Position numbers and translations under genes: made by a program. The notes under the pieces were generated by a model. It saw nothing but the letters and a program-made list of their open reading frames with translations. It ran no database searches and was not told the DNA's origin. This document shows, piece by piece, positions 26,340 to 38,236 of a stretch of DNA of 64,000 nt. Source of the DNA: Adiantum capillus-veneris (Eukaryota > Streptophyta > Polypodiopsida > Polypodiales > Pteridaceae); NCBI GenBank assembly GCA_014529385.2, contig CM043966.1:90874587-90938586 (forward strand). The letters run 5' to 3'. The first letter of the stretch is position 1. The number at the start of each line of letters is the position of its first letter.

Positions 26340-27640
26340 TAGGAGTACAAAGCATGGAAAGGTTCATCCTTTAACGATATTGTCATCTCCACAAAAAATC
26401 TTAAGCAAGGCAGCTCAAGTTTGACTTCTAGATTGTAGAAAGGTTGGAATTCCATCAAAGCATCCAAGCAGTCCCCCAAGAACATCACTTCTTTCTCCAT
26501 TTGGCTGGGTTCCTTTGCTGACAACAAGCATAAGCTCAAGATTGATAGAAACTCTTATCTATGTTTCAAGAAAGGCATAAAATCTTGGAAATATGTATAT
26601 AGAGACAACCATTGGTTTAACGTACGATATTGAATTGACTGATGGATTTAACTACAAGCTCACACAAATTGTAGATCTTTAATTAAAGCTAGCTCATTGA
26701 TAAAGATAGAGCATTCAATCTATAAGAAATTCTCCCACGACGTCTCAAGAATCCACACTATGATCAAAGAAAGACTCAACAACAAATGATATTATTGCTA
26801 GAGTCTCAGACATTGGAACAATAGGATTAGAAACCTATGGGACTACCCCACCAAAATTAAGCAAAGTATCTTATATGGATCATTCTTCATCTTGGGGGTT
26901 TCACTATATTTAAAGCCTATATATCACATGCATTCAAGCACTATTTATAAAACCCCTTCCCTATGAATTTCTCACTAGTAAAAGGGACCCTTTTCCTGTT
27001 CAATTTGTAAAACATTTTCCAAGGATATTTTTTCAATAGTCTCTTGTATGTAAAAATATGTAAAAATATAAAATCAAAGAATCCCCAATGTTTAGCCCAC
27101 ATGATAGGCAATTTTTATTATATTGAATCAAAGAATCCCCAATGTTTAGCCCACATGATAGGCAATTTTTATTATATTGAATCAAAGAATCCCCAATGTT
27201 TAGCCCACATGATAGGCAATTTTTATTATATTGAGCCCCCCCCCCCCCCCCCCCCCCCCCGCTGGGTTCGTCATTATTAACAAGGGCTTTAGACAAGAGG
27301 AAAATCCAAAAGGTTTTACATTGACAATGATATGTACCCAAGATGCTCTTCTATAGTAGAGTCTCTACAATACCTATTTGGTTCATGTCCAACTAGCTCC
27401 AATATGCTGAGAACACTTCAAAAAGTGTGTATATTTACTCTCTCTCTACTACTGAAGAACTTCTTGGAGAGTATAAGAGAGACAACATTCCCTTATGGAA
27501 CATATGGAGAAGTCTCTACTTGTGGCATACTTGGTGCTCAGAGAATGCTACTTTCCATGAAAACTCCTTCAAGGATCCTACTCACCTATTCTTGTGGGAC
27601 CTCAACAAGGTAGCTCAACATCTAGTGTCTTAAATGAAAG
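26340..27640 (+). pseudogene. 3' part of a LINE-like element, heavily decayed
   Basis: Plus-strand phrases resemble the C-terminal half of plant LINE ORF2: QSPKNITSFSIWLGSFADNK near 26470-26530, LKIDRNSYLCFKKGIKSWKY just after, LWDYPTKIKQSI near 26840, and WNIWRSLYLWHTWCSENATF near 27500-27560, the usual end of the zf-RVT region. Frames change often and a 54-bp triplication sits inside. No catalytic RT core is present. The call is by resemblance. Confidence 0.4.
27073..27234. repeat. Perfect 54-bp tandem repeat, three copies
   Basis: Units at 27073-27126, 27127-27180 and 27181-27234 begin ATCAAAGAATCCCCAATG and appear identical. A C run of about 26 bp follows at 27235-27260. Identity implies a recent expansion. 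The period is a multiple of three. Confidence 0.95.
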
Positions 27641-28200
27641 AAATGTTTGCTCATTCCCGCTCTCAAGTTGATAAAATTGTTAGAGATAATGATGCTAGAA
27701 GGATGTATCCAGTTTTTTGGTCTCCCCTCCTTTATCTATAATCCCTTTTCTTTGCAGTTTGATGTAATCTTTTTATTTCTTAATCTACTTCTAGGTTTCT
27801 TTTTATGCACCTACATAAAAAGCATTGCCAATAGAGCATGGAAACAATTCTTTTTAAAAAAATATGAAGAAAATCTATGAATGATACTGGCAACAACATT
27901 GCTTTAATAACTGACCATAGACTTATAGACGTGGACATGCCTTTATTCCACTGAATGGTAGAAAGATTTTGATTTAGCCCGTTGTATGGAAAATTCTAAG
28001 GGTCCACTAGATTTCAGAGTGCTTTAGGGTGTTATAAAATTAGAATATATATTCATTAAGATTAGATGGATTTTTCAATGAAAAAATGTTGTGCTTTTAA
28101 GCGGAAGGTTGGCAAATGACTCATTCTTAGTTTTATCATAAAAAAGAATGATTAGAAAACTTGGCAAGCTCATAACACTTAAGGATGCACACACATATAC
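27641..28200. other. No recognisable gene
   Basis: AT-rich sequence. An ORF at 27647-27880 is hydrophobic and without a recognised domain. Confidence 0.4.
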
Positions 28201-28202
28201 AC

Positions 28203-28204
<2 letters not shown>

Positions 28205-28268
<64 letters not shown>
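28205..28268. repeat. (GA)n microsatellite
   Basis: GA repeat interrupted once by AA. Confidence 0.95.
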
Positions 28269-28784
28269 TCGAATGGGTGTGAGAACCTGACTACAATGAA
28301 GTTAGTTGGGCTAGAGAGGCTAATAAACGAGGCTAGCTCTAGTGGTGAGGTAATCTTTTCAGTAGAACTAACTAGAAGGTGGGTGCTCAAGCATATCAGA
28401 AACCCTTAGTGGGTGGTATGGAGTATAATGAACAAGGGTGTGGAGTTTTGTGTGATGCTAGAGATTTATTTTTTGCTATAGAATTACATACAAATACTAC
28501 TAAAATATTTAGCTTAGGGTTCAAAATACGATTATCTTAGTAATGAGAAGGGCATTGGTATGGGGCCAAAAGAAAAGAAAAAAAGACTTGAGAGGAAAAA
28601 AAAGGATCGACCAATCATAATTGTAAAGAGAAGGGTAGTGATAAGGGATGTAATAGAAGATGGGTATGTCCATTTTCAAGACTTTTATAGTTGAAGGTGT
28701 ATTTGGTTTCCATTTGTCACTAATGTCATCGCCCTAAGTAGGTAGCCAAAACGAGTTTTTTGCAAACCATTAATTAATTAGTTT

Positions 28785-28897
28785 GGGGGGGGGGGGGAAG
28801 AAAGGAAAAGGGAAGGCTGGGGGAAAAAAAGCGAAGGGAGAAAGGGGGGGGGGGGGGGGGTAGGGGTAGGGGGTAGGGTAGGTGAGGTGAGGTGGGT

Positions 28898-28928
<31 letters not shown>
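28785..28928. repeat. G-run cluster
   Basis: Several runs of 13 to over 25 G alternate with GGTAGGGGTAGG-type sequence on the + strand. The stretch is a strong G-quadruplex candidate. Sequencing length errors are likely here. Confidence 0.9.
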
Positions 28929-28929
<1 letters not shown>

Positions 28930-28967
28930 AATTTGTTTTTTTTTAGTGCTTAAGGGAGCCCTAAGGG

Positions 28968-29165
28968 CAGCCAAGGCGAATAGCCTAGTGGTTAAGCTTG
29001 TCTTTTTAGTGTCTACGTGCTGAGGTCAAATCCTAGGGATTAATGGTGCTTTTGAAGCTAATTCGAGATGTTCAAGCATCTTGGGAAGATACTATGTATT
29101 GAAAATTGAAAGTAGAGCAAGTAGGCGTGCCCAATTGAAAGAAAGGGTAAAATACACCACCGCTA
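28968..29165 (+). mobile_element. Probable tRNA-derived SINE
   Basis: An A-box-like TAGCCTAGTGG (28981-28991), followed by GTTAAGC, and a B-box-like GGTCAAATCC (about 29023-29032) have the spacing of an internal RNA polymerase III promoter (about 42 bp). The tRNA-like head is followed by about 130 bp of unrelated body. It is not a functional tRNA: no acceptor stem closes. The 3' end is uncertain and no target duplication was identified. Confidence 0.5.
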
Positions 29166-30480
29166 GGTAGAGCCGCTCTTACAAGGATATCCTTGAAGTA
29201 TGAGTGGCAAGGGAAGAATGACCCCATCTAGGTGTGAAGATCTGCAAAGGGTTGAGGTGGAAATGCTATAAGTTGAATGCGCTAGCAATAATCTTGGTGA
29301 CATTGAATTTTTTTAGTTTATTGCAGGACCAACAAGCTACCAATTTTTTTGTTAGGAACTTGGAGGGTCAATCATAGACTACTAACAAAGTATAAAGCTT
29401 TTTCAAACATTGATGGTAGGAAGCAAAGTGGGAAGGGGAATATAGGAACACATCAATCCCACCCACTCAAAGGCAAGACGACATGAAACATATATTCCTT
29501 TCGAATGCGGTTACATTTGTACTCCATAGATTTCTCATAGTATTATGGAGGGAATTTTTTTAATATTTGCATTATGAATTCCTACACCGCCATAGCATCC
29601 CAGATAAGATGGATTAATGAACCGAATTCATAGTTCAAATATTAAGAAATGTCGCCCGTAGCACCTTAAAATCCCGAAGGTAATTCGGTCACCTTCAAGC
29701 ACCAAATTTCACATGAAATACACGTAGCCTAGCCCGTCCGCATGCACACGGGCTTGATATCATCTCTACTTAAAAGTCCAACTTCTTTTGAGAACCCTTT
29801 TTCAGCCCAAGAATGTAGTCTACTGCTACCTCTACTCGCTAACACCTTACGACACTAGTGCCTCAAGAGCACAGAATTCGTCCACGTGCGCGCGGACGGA
29901 CTCCGAGCTCATGATAGTGGACCCCTGCATTTAGTCTCATGTGACGTGTACTTGTACATGCCTTAAGATATATTAGCTTCAAGAGCACGGAGTCCGTCCG
30001 CGCATGCGCAGATGGACTGTGAGCTCATAATAACTTTCTTTGATCCTTGCGTATCCACTTCTGCCGCTGTGTATCTTGTGAATCCCTCCTCTCCCTATGC
30101 ATCCGCTTATGACATCTCCTTTTTCAGTAAAGTTATTGAAGTGGTATGCAGCATACAAGCACGACATGGCAGAGAGAAACAGTCGAGCTCATAGTGGCGT
30201 GAAAAAAAAACAGCCACACCATGGCCTAAACTAGTTCGCAAACTAGCTCGGTCTCTATTCTGCAAATTATGTGTGCAAAGACAAGATCTGCTCAGTAATC
30301 TTGGACCTCTATGAAGAGCTAGTGGCCGGTCATGAAAAACAGGGCACGACATCGCATCCCAGCTACAGCAGCCGCCACATGAAGCCAGCAAATCACCATA
30401 GATGAGCTCCGGAAAAGGGGCTCGCATCTTCACTGGTAAATGTACTACACTTGAGGTGGAGGATGGCCATGGTGGCCGGA
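29166..30480. other. No gene; contains a duplicated hairpin block
   Basis: Around 29868-29915 and 29977-30030 a block recurs: CAAGAGCACRGARTYCGTCC, then a GCGC-rich centre and GGACT...GAGCTCATRATA. Each copy is itself an imperfect hairpin (AGTCCGTC against GATGGACT in the second). No ORF of interest overlaps it. Confidence 0.55.
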
Positions 30481-30482
30481 CT

Positions 30483-30484
<2 letters not shown>

Positions 30485-30567
<83 letters not shown>
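30485..30567. repeat. (CT)n microsatellite
   Basis: About 80 bp of CT. Confidence 0.95.
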
Positions 30568-30570
<3 letters not shown>

Positions 30571-33140
30571 GGTCAGGGACAACTCTTGTCAATGTTGTTT
30601 GTCTATTGACTTGCGCACATTAGAAAGCTCCAGCTTGTCTCAAACCTGCACGGGACTAAGAAAGCCGTGGAAATTTCTTAGAATGATGCAATAGGCCATG
30701 TATGAACTACAGTATCGTAGGACTGACTCTAAGCGGGGGCGTGGTGGTGGGGAGCAGGTTGTTAGTGATTGTTCGATGTTGCTAGCGGTGTTGATGCTAC
30801 CAACACATGCTGATTGGGTGGCATGGCACGATTACATCCTCAGAGACAAGAACATGGTTGGGGCCATATACTCTCAGAGGATGACATCAAGAAAATTGAA
30901 AAGGTTGACTATGGCTGGCTCTCATGCTCCTTCTAGCCATTATCCCTCCTTCATGCTCATGTTCTGGATCATAATCTGGGACGACTCCATCGACAACAAC
31001 ATGTCATAGCTTGTCAATGTTTCCAAGAATCAACCACTGCAAATCTAGGCATGACAAACACCAATGTCACAAGTTCAACGATTGTCCATGCTCCGAGTTG
31101 TGCTGCTATCGGGAGCCTACTCACTACAAGTTGTAGACATTTTCTCACTTTGAGGAAAAGGTCCTTTGTCTACCCTCTTTTGCACCCTAATGTACTAGGG
31201 TGTAAGGCTTTGCGTCCAAGACATACTCCTGAGTCAAGGATAGATAGGGCAAAAGCAGCCAAGCAGTGAGATGTTGGCCCTTTTTTTTGTGATCAATAAT
31301 ACATTACAACTAGGTGACTACCAAATCTGATTGAGCTTCCCAAGAAGCATTAATCAGATAAGGTGGCATTTTGGACAAGAGTTTCATATCTTCAAGTTCG
31401 ATGCCCATATTGTGATAAGAGGTTCATCCCTGGATTTTGCAAGAGGAGGGTTAGAGACATTGTGGATGTCCAACCATGATAGAAGTTGAATAAGTTCTCA
31501 CAAGGATGACCATATAGACAAGGAGAAGAAGGTTACTGTCCTCAATAGTGCAATATCATCTTGCTTTCATTCATTATGACTTTTTGTGGAGATTTGCACA
31601 TCATTTCTTTGACCATTGCATTCAAGGTTCGTAATGTGCCAAGTGCGCCCAAGAAGTACAATTAGTTGTCTATGCTAGATGGTGCTTGCTGGTGATGGTC
31701 AGTCATGCTACCACCACGAGTCACCTTCTTGACACCCTTGCTTCGAGCACTTGCATTGATATTTGTAGCTATTTGTATGTGCTACACGGTAGCGCTGAAC
31801 CTCCTCCTTCTCTCTTTGCTTCTTCTCTATCTTACCGATCTTCCAAGCAACCTTAAATAGAAATCAAGAAATAAGGAATATGCACAACAAAACACCTCAT
31901 TGTTTTCAATGAAGATTAAATTTATTATTAAAATCAAATGAAAATTTATTTTAATGTATCGGGTATAACACGAAGATATCTCACTTAGACATGAAGACAA
32001 TTTGCATATTTACGTCTTTTAATATTGAGGTAGTAGCATGATAGTTCAAGATGATCATTCCCTCTTCAACACAATAGACAACCATGCCTCAATCCCATCA
32101 CTTGTGGTGAGTGTTGATAGATGATGTGAGCTAAATAGTGAGCAACAATTGTTTTGAGAGTCTTGTTCTACTTGGAATCAAAGCTAAGTCCAAGTTATTT
32201 CTATTTTTTACATCACTAAGTGCATTTGATGATTTAATAAAGCATAAGACTATGCTTTTTAAAGGGTACATGAAGTGAAGTTCAATGGAGTTTTTCAATA
32301 TTTGGTATACAACTGCATTAGTAATACTGAAATTTCCAAACTTAAGGTGAGTACTACACAAAAGCATTTATACACAAACAGAGCTCCAAAAAGTTATCAT
32401 GATAAGAAATTACGGGCCGCCAGAGATGTTGGATTAAAATCAATGGATGCAACAAGAATGTGGCTTTTAAAGTATAACTATTCCATTCATGTGCTCAATG
32501 GATAAAGTATAAAGGATGAAAGTAAACTGTTTGGATAACATGTGAAACAACCAATGTTGTATCACTGGAGAGCTTTCTAGGTGCAAATAGAAAGGTTTTT
32601 CCAAGTGTGGCTCAACTCTCCTAGCAACAACTTACAAGCGAGTCCCTTCCTTACCTTAAGTTACTTCTATAAAGAATCATAAATGTTGAACAATTTTTTA
32701 AAACCAACACTTTAAGCACTCTTACCAAGCAAGCAATCAACCTTTTCTCCACTTCATCAAGTTGAAAATTCTAAGGTGCTACCATCAAAAGGAAGAAATA
32801 TAACAAATTATGATTCCATAAAAGAACGTGCTAATTTTGAAAGGTCCAACTTATACCTATGTGCAAAGACATTGATGCATAATATTACAAGATACAAGCT
32901 AGTAATGATAAGTGAACATCATAAATTGTAGAAAACATTCACCTAGGGTTGGTCCAAAAGATACATTAGATGATTTTCCCTCAATTTTCTCTTAATGCAC
33001 TTCTCGCATACATCCTTTAATTCTATGACACACGTTTATTGTCTATCCAAAAGAAGGTAACCAATATCTTGATCTCATATGTGATTGCATCCTTTGTGTG
33101 CGTTTGTCTCTTGCATAAATCCGATGGTAAGGAATTCTTC
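30568..33140. other. No recognisable gene
   Basis: The best ORF, 30698-31009 (+), encodes 103 residues with ADWVAWHDYILRDKN but no family I recognise. The remainder is AT-rich with only short ORFs. Confidence 0.35.
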
Positions 33141-33147
33141 CTCAATT

Positions 33148-33400
33148 TCAATCATAAAAGTTTATTTGATGCATCCCCAAAAAAATTGAAGCAACATAAA
33201 TGTTTGGGTGGGGAGCTCTCATGGCCATCATGATAGTTGCTCTTTTTAGAAACAACTCCTTGTTTCTAGGCTTCTTAATGGTGATATGGGTGTCCCTCAA
33301 ACCCACCAACATTGGATCATCCCGCTTTTTGAGGTATGAGCCCATGCATGCACATATCGTTCAGTACATCCTTGAGGATGGATTCCTTATTTCCTTGTAA
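33148..33400 (-). pseudogene. PIF/Harbinger-like transposase scrap
   Basis: The minus strand reads PMLVGLRDTHITIKKPRNKE, which resembles the PNVVGAIDGTHI.I..P block around the first catalytic Asp of PIF/Harbinger (DDE_Tnp_4) transposases. Here the Asp of DGTH is kept as RDTH. Only about 65 residues are readable. It is on the opposite strand from the intact transposase at 36875 and diverged from it. Confidence 0.4.
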
Positions 33401-33948
33401 AGGTCTTTTGTGTGTTGTTTGAAGCATGTAATAATAAGCTTTGATATAATATGGTGTCATGTAAGAATCGGACAAGATAAATATAGTTTCCTTGAGCTTG
33501 CGATGATGCTCTCACTTTTAACAAGCTTCATACCTCCTACTAGCAATCCTTCTACATTTTGCACACTCACATGTCACATCATTTCCCCCTGTTGTAGCAC
33601 ACCGTGCTCCACTTGTTCCAACTACAATGCCTGCATATCCACTCGCTGCTCCAAAACTTGAGGGAGCCTCAAAAGATGCCGCTCCACAACCTAACAGTGC
33701 TGGTCCAATACCCATGATTTGGTCTGATGTAAGGTACCTATCTTCCTATCCACTCAAATTTATCTTATTACAAATGGCTCAAGGAAATTTCAAATTATAT
33801 AAGGTATGACATCTTATGAATCTTAAGTTACACATTACTTCACAAACAAATTCTATACTCTAAAAACGTTTTTTTCCCTCAAATATGTTTTGCACTAGGT
33901 TCTGTGATCGACAGCCAAGACTCCTTGCTCCCTTCGGTTGTGACAACA

Positions 33949-33999
<51 letters not shown>

Positions 34000-34069
34000 A
34001 TGTGATGTATTGGTCTCATAAGTCTTTGAGGCCTTTTGTAGATGTTAATAAACATTTCATTTCTTTTCA

Positions 34070-34120
<51 letters not shown>

Positions 34121-34560
34121 CCTGGAGATCTCTTGCAGCTATGTGATCACTTGCATCTGGCCGTGCACAGTCGCTCCAACTCTATGTGTCTTGGGTTGAG
34201 GATGCAATGTGTGCAATCTACTCCAGCTCGCCCTGCCTTGCACATCTCTGCTACGTTGCCCTGTAAATCGCTCGAGTATGCACGACGGCCTCATTGGTGC
34301 TCACAAGAAAGCCGTGGGGTGAGCATGCAATATGCAGGACTAGGCGAAAGAGGCGGACATTGCTGGCAAAAACAGAGGAGCACAAGGAGGGGACGGTTAG
34401 TTGAGAGGAGGGGGTAAGAGATTGTAAGTTGGAATCTCAAGAAGATTTCAACTAGTAGGCAACGTAGTATCTCATCTCTCTTTCAACCAATGAAAAACTA
34501 TGCATTTTTAAAATAAAAAAATAACCTTTCCTTTTTCATTAAAAAAAAAGGAAGCATCCA
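33401..34560. other. No gene; two (CT)n tracts
   Basis: CT tracts lie at 33952-33994 and 34073-34117. A B-box-like GTTGGAATCTC near 34428-34440 hints at another SINE tail but no A box is clear. Nothing else is assigned. Confidence 0.4.
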
Positions 34561-34859
34561 CCGAAGCTTCATCCCTTTTTGGGGACACCAAAATTTGTTG
34601 GATCCAATGAAAGGGTGCGCACGATTTACCAGCAAGGCAGCCGAAAATTTAGCGCACTGCCATCAAGCCCTCTTCCCGCACACAATCTACCCCATCTCCA
34701 TCGAACACGCTTTCTTGTGGTGCGCACATGATGCGGCCACCCCTTGCGTTCGGTGAGTTTTAAATATGCTGGCCTACCTTTTTTTTTTGGAGGCATGCTA
34801 AACGCTTGGCCAACGTTGCCAACGCAACGAGCCCCCCCTTCGACGCGTTCACGACGGCC

Positions 34860-35375
34860 ACCAAGTTTCTGCCTTTCTTCTGCGTTTCCTGCGTCCCTGC
34901 ATTTCCTACGTTTCCTGCTTGCAAGGTAAGCGCTTATACTCTATGGTGTTCTCACACACACACACACACCGTTTCCTGTGTTTATGGTGAAATTTTTTCT
35001 CGAAGTTTCCCTGCGTTTCTGCTCTTAAGGTAAGCATTGTGAAGTAAATTATGGTGTAAGTTCACAATAGTCTATAGTCTATGGTGTTCTCACACAATTA
35101 TGGTGTAAGTTGACATTGAAGTTTCCCTTCGTTTCTGCTCTTAAGGTAAGCATTGTTGTTTCAATTATTGTTTAAGTTCACAATAGTCTATGGTGTTCTC
35201 TCACACACACACACACACACCGTTTATTGCGTTTATGGTGTAAGTTGAAATACACTATGGTGTTCTCAGACACACACACCGTTTCTTGCGTTTCTTGCAT
35301 GGTAAGCGCTTTGTCTCAGTTATGGTGTAAGTCGACAATACTCTATGGTGTTGACACACACACACACAGTTACAT
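34860..35375. repeat. Degenerate ~115-bp tandem repeats with GGTAAGC boxes
   Basis: Units contain GTTTCCTGCGTTTCTGC, then AAGGTAAGC, TATGGTGTAAGTT and CTATGGTGTTCTCACACACA. GAAGTTTCCCTGCGTTTCTG at about 34998 recurs at about 35117 with one change. Four GGTAAGC boxes look like 5' splice sites (AAG|GTAAGC). The array lies immediately upstream of the Harbinger gene pair. Confidence 0.75.
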
Positions 35376-35674
35376 AGAAGTAGACATGTGCATTACATAT
35401 TCTCAACTTCTCAATCGAAAAACAAGCGAAGCATAAGAAGAGCGAGAATCATGCATCATTGCAGAAGGAGGAAGAATTCATTCTTTTTCTTCACACACAC
35501 ACACATATGGACACATGCGTTACAATCATTATGTCCGAAATTTTATGCATATTTATCAATATTCGCAGAATGTCTTAGCTACCTCTAGTCACGGCTGGCA
35601 TGCGGAGAGCTAGGCGAGGGGAGGTTGGTGTGTCTGCTAGGCCCTCTTGGGCAATGCACTTATAGTCGGCGCCA

Positions 35675-36625
35675 GTGGGAGATGAATGTGAGGAGTATGT
35701 TCCTCTTTCCCAAGACGCCACGCCTTTTGAGCAGGTTTCTTACGTCGGCTTGATGGAGGAGGCTATGGTTACGCCTCCTTCAACTGGGAAAAAACTATCG
35801 AAGGTAGATATATCCTCACAAAGGCAGGCTCCGAGCGAGCAGCCAGAGATCACAAATGTAAAGACTCAACCACCAATGCAGACACCATAAGAAACAGACA
35901 CAAGCACAAAAGGATCGAAGCGTGCGAGGACAACGACAGTTATATGGGACGACAAAAGCACGTATACTCTCTTGCGAGTCTATGAGGAGCAATGGTCACA
36001 CATCAAGAAGGGTAATTTTCGCCCTAAGGATTGGAAAGATTTGGTCTTTGCTCTAAATCGAGAGATCTCAGGTAACTTCAATCCTGAGCATGCAAGAAAC
36101 CGAATCGACACACTTAAGAAGCTCCACAAGAAAGAGCTTTCAAAACAAAATTCTACTGGCAGTATTCGCAGCACCTGGACATTTTTTGACCAGTGTGATG
36201 CTTTGTGGGGGAAGACTCCAAAGTGCTCCGGCATAGCTGGTGCCCTTGACAGCGAGACCCACAGGCTTGTATCCTCTACAGCAGATACACCCATAGACCT
36301 GGATGGTGTGGAGAACGATGGTACCTCGGGCCAAAATCCACAACCTGATACTGTGGATTTGGATGGCGTATTTGGCAAGAAAGTGAAGCAACCGAAGAAA
36401 TCTAGCTTGGGCACAGTGGCCAAGACAATGGGAGATGGGATGAAACAGATGTGTGAGGCCTACGAGCGTGCAGAAGACAAGAAGACAAACACTTTGCGAG
36501 AGCTTGAGACTGCTAGGATGCTACATGAGGAGAGACTCGCAAAGATCAGAGAGGAGGAAGAGACGAAGCGTCACCAGATCGTCTTGGAGATCGCCAAGCT
36601 TATCTCTAAGAAGCCAGAGCATTAA
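35675..36625 (+). pseudogene. Harbinger-type Myb/SANT-like (trihelix) protein, one in-frame stop
   Basis: One reading frame runs from ATG 35675 to 36625 with a single TAA at 35888-35890. After the stop comes a basic KGSKRART, possibly nuclear targeting, then a Myb/SANT-like domain: VIWDDKSTYTLLRVYEEQWS, then DWKDLVFALNREI and ARNRIDTLKKLHKKE, ending STWTFFDQCDALWG. The C-terminus is a charged coiled coil (RAEDKKTNTLRELETARMLH onward). In PIF/Harbinger elements this protein binds DNA and carries the transposase to the nucleus. Translation could restart at ATG 35972, which would lose the first helix. It lies 250 bp upstream of, and codirectional with, the transposase. Confidence 0.75.
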
Positions 36626-36783
36626 GTTTATTTGAACTTCACCATAGTAAAATCTCCATTTGTTTTGACTACCACATTTCGTTGCAGAGTAATTAATATA
36701 CAGACATGTTTGTTTTTGTGCAGGTGAGTTCAGGGTAGCACATTCCATTGTGTCGTCTTGTGTGCGGCCTTACTCGTATTCAG

Positions 36784-36873
36784 GTATGTCTTAACTCAAC
36801 TTGGTAGTTTGGATATTTATTTGCTTTGCGTTATTTTGTGATTCCAAATTAGTATGTTCGTTTTAAATCATAG
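36784..36873 (+). other. Putative 5'-UTR intron of the transposase gene
   Basis: CAG|GTATGTC at 36784 and TTTAAATCATAG at 36873 make a 90-bp GT-AG intron. The first base after the acceptor leads straight into GATGGAAG, placing ATG 36875 in a natural position. It would exclude the upstream ATG at 36854. Confidence 0.35.
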
Positions 36874-36874
36874 G

Positions 36875-38236
36875 ATGGAAGAGTGGGTGCATCTCTTTGG
36901 GATGATGACATTATTGAGTGACAATACACTAGGCCTGGCTGGTACATCACATGGTCAAGGCTTGGAGGATTTGGAAGATAACAAATTCTTCATACTTATG
37001 TTTACTTATGCATGGTTGTGTTGTGGGATGGCGGGTGCGCTTGAGTCAGTGGCATGGCGTTTTGCACCAAGAGTATGGTGGTGTTTTCCTCGTCAACAAA
37101 CGTTCTTTCGCAGTGTGCACAGTGTGCTTTGGTCTACGGCTCGCCTTGCAAATCAAGATCCCTATTGTTTTGCATATCGCATGTCTCGCAGATCCTTTCT
37201 TATGCTACTAAACTTGATTCGTCCACTACTACCAACAAGTGGAGTCAGGTTTGTCAGAGAGCCTATTTCTTCGGAGGCTGCGCTTTCTTGCGTACTCTGG
37301 CGGCTTGCGCATGGACACTCCTCACGAAGCATGACGAATTTGTTTGGCATGGGTGAAAGCACCATTCGCAAATATGTGGTGATCATTTGTCGCATTTTGA
37401 GTAGTACTGAGTTCTTCCACAGGGTTGGCATTAGAGTGCCTCGTGGAGACCGTCTTGAGCAGATAATGGCAGGATTTGAGGCTATCTCTGGTTTGCCGCA
37501 TATTGTTGGGGCACTTGATGGGACTTACATCCGTCTACAAAGAAAGCCAGCACGAGAGTTCTATCCAGCACAATACATCAACAGGCATGGTTTTCCGAGC
37601 ATCCTCCTACAGGGTATTGTCGACTCCAATAAGCTTTTTTGGAGTGCAGTTTGCAGTGCTGCAGGAGGGGTTCATGATTCTTCTCACTTCAAAGAATGCG
37701 ACTTGTATGGTCAGCTCAAGCGACGAGAAGCACTGGATAGGCCACTATTGCACATTCAAGGAGAGATAGTACGACCTTATTTGATTGTAGACTCGGCCTA
37801 CAAAGCGAGAACATTCTTGGTAAAGCCATATCGAATGAAGGCAGGGCGATTTTTTCGCGAAAAGCGAGATTTTGATAGGAAAATCTTGAAGAGAAGAGTG
37901 AAAGTGGAAAATGCCTTTGGTCTCTTGAAGAATAGGTGGCGTATTTTGCGAGATCTCAATGTCGATCTTGCTTTCGCGCCCACTGTGATAGGAGCCTGTT
38001 GTTTCCTACACAACTTTGTGCAACTCCAAGGCGAGACGGAGCCTCATGATCAGCGAGATCCGCATCCCAACTCCCAAGAGCCACTTCCTAATGATGGCGG
38101 TAATCCTGCTCATCGCGAGATGGCCTTGCGGATAAGGGCAGCCTTATTTCGCCATAGCAGCTTGAGGGTTCAAAATGCAACAGTTCCAGGTGTAGCAGGT
38201 TGTGGATTTAGTAATTGTTCTTATTTTTCGAAGTGA
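36875..38236 (+). CDS. PIF/Harbinger transposase (DDE_Tnp_4)
   Basis: An uninterrupted ORF encodes 453 residues from this ATG, or 460 from ATG 36854. A helix-turn-helix-like stretch (SSEAALSCVLWRLAHG, MGESTIRKYV) precedes the catalytic core. The DDE triad is seen as VGALDGTYIRL (about residue 213), LIVDSAYKAR (about 305) and VKVENAFGLLKNRWRIL (about 344). The FLHNF signature closes the domain. Length and order match full PIF/Harbinger transposases, which cut and paste the element with the Myb-like partner. It is the only large intact transposase here and could be active if the partner is supplied. Element ends were not established; a domesticated gene is less likely given the partner. Confidence 0.92.
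   Translation: MEEWVHLFGMMTLLSDNTLGLAGTSHGQGLEDLEDNKFFILMFTYAWLCCGMAGALESVAWRFAPRVWWCFPRQQTFFRSVHSVLWSTARLANQDPYCFAYRMSRRSFLMLLNLIRPLLPTSGVRFVREPISSEAALSCVLWRLAHGHSSRSMTNLFGMGESTIRKYVVIICRILSSTEFFHRVGIRVPRGDRLEQIMAGFEAISGLPHIVGALDGTYIRLQRKPAREFYPAQYINRHGFPSILLQGIVDSNKLFWSAVCSAAGGVHDSSHFKECDLYGQLKRREALDRPLLHIQGEIVRPYLIVDSAYKARTFLVKPYRMKAGRFFREKRDFDRKILKRRVKVENAFGLLKNRWRILRDLNVDLAFAPTVIGACCFLHNFVQLQGETEPHDQRDPHPNSQEPLPNDGGNPAHREMALRIRAALFRHSSLRVQNATVPGVAGCGFSNCSYFSK

Noticed and set aside
27073-27234. CRISPR-like array
   Set aside because: Units are contiguous identical repeats without spacers in a plant-type sequence.
28968-29045. Functional tRNA gene
   Set aside because: A and B boxes are present but no acceptor or anticodon stem closes, so a SINE head fits better.
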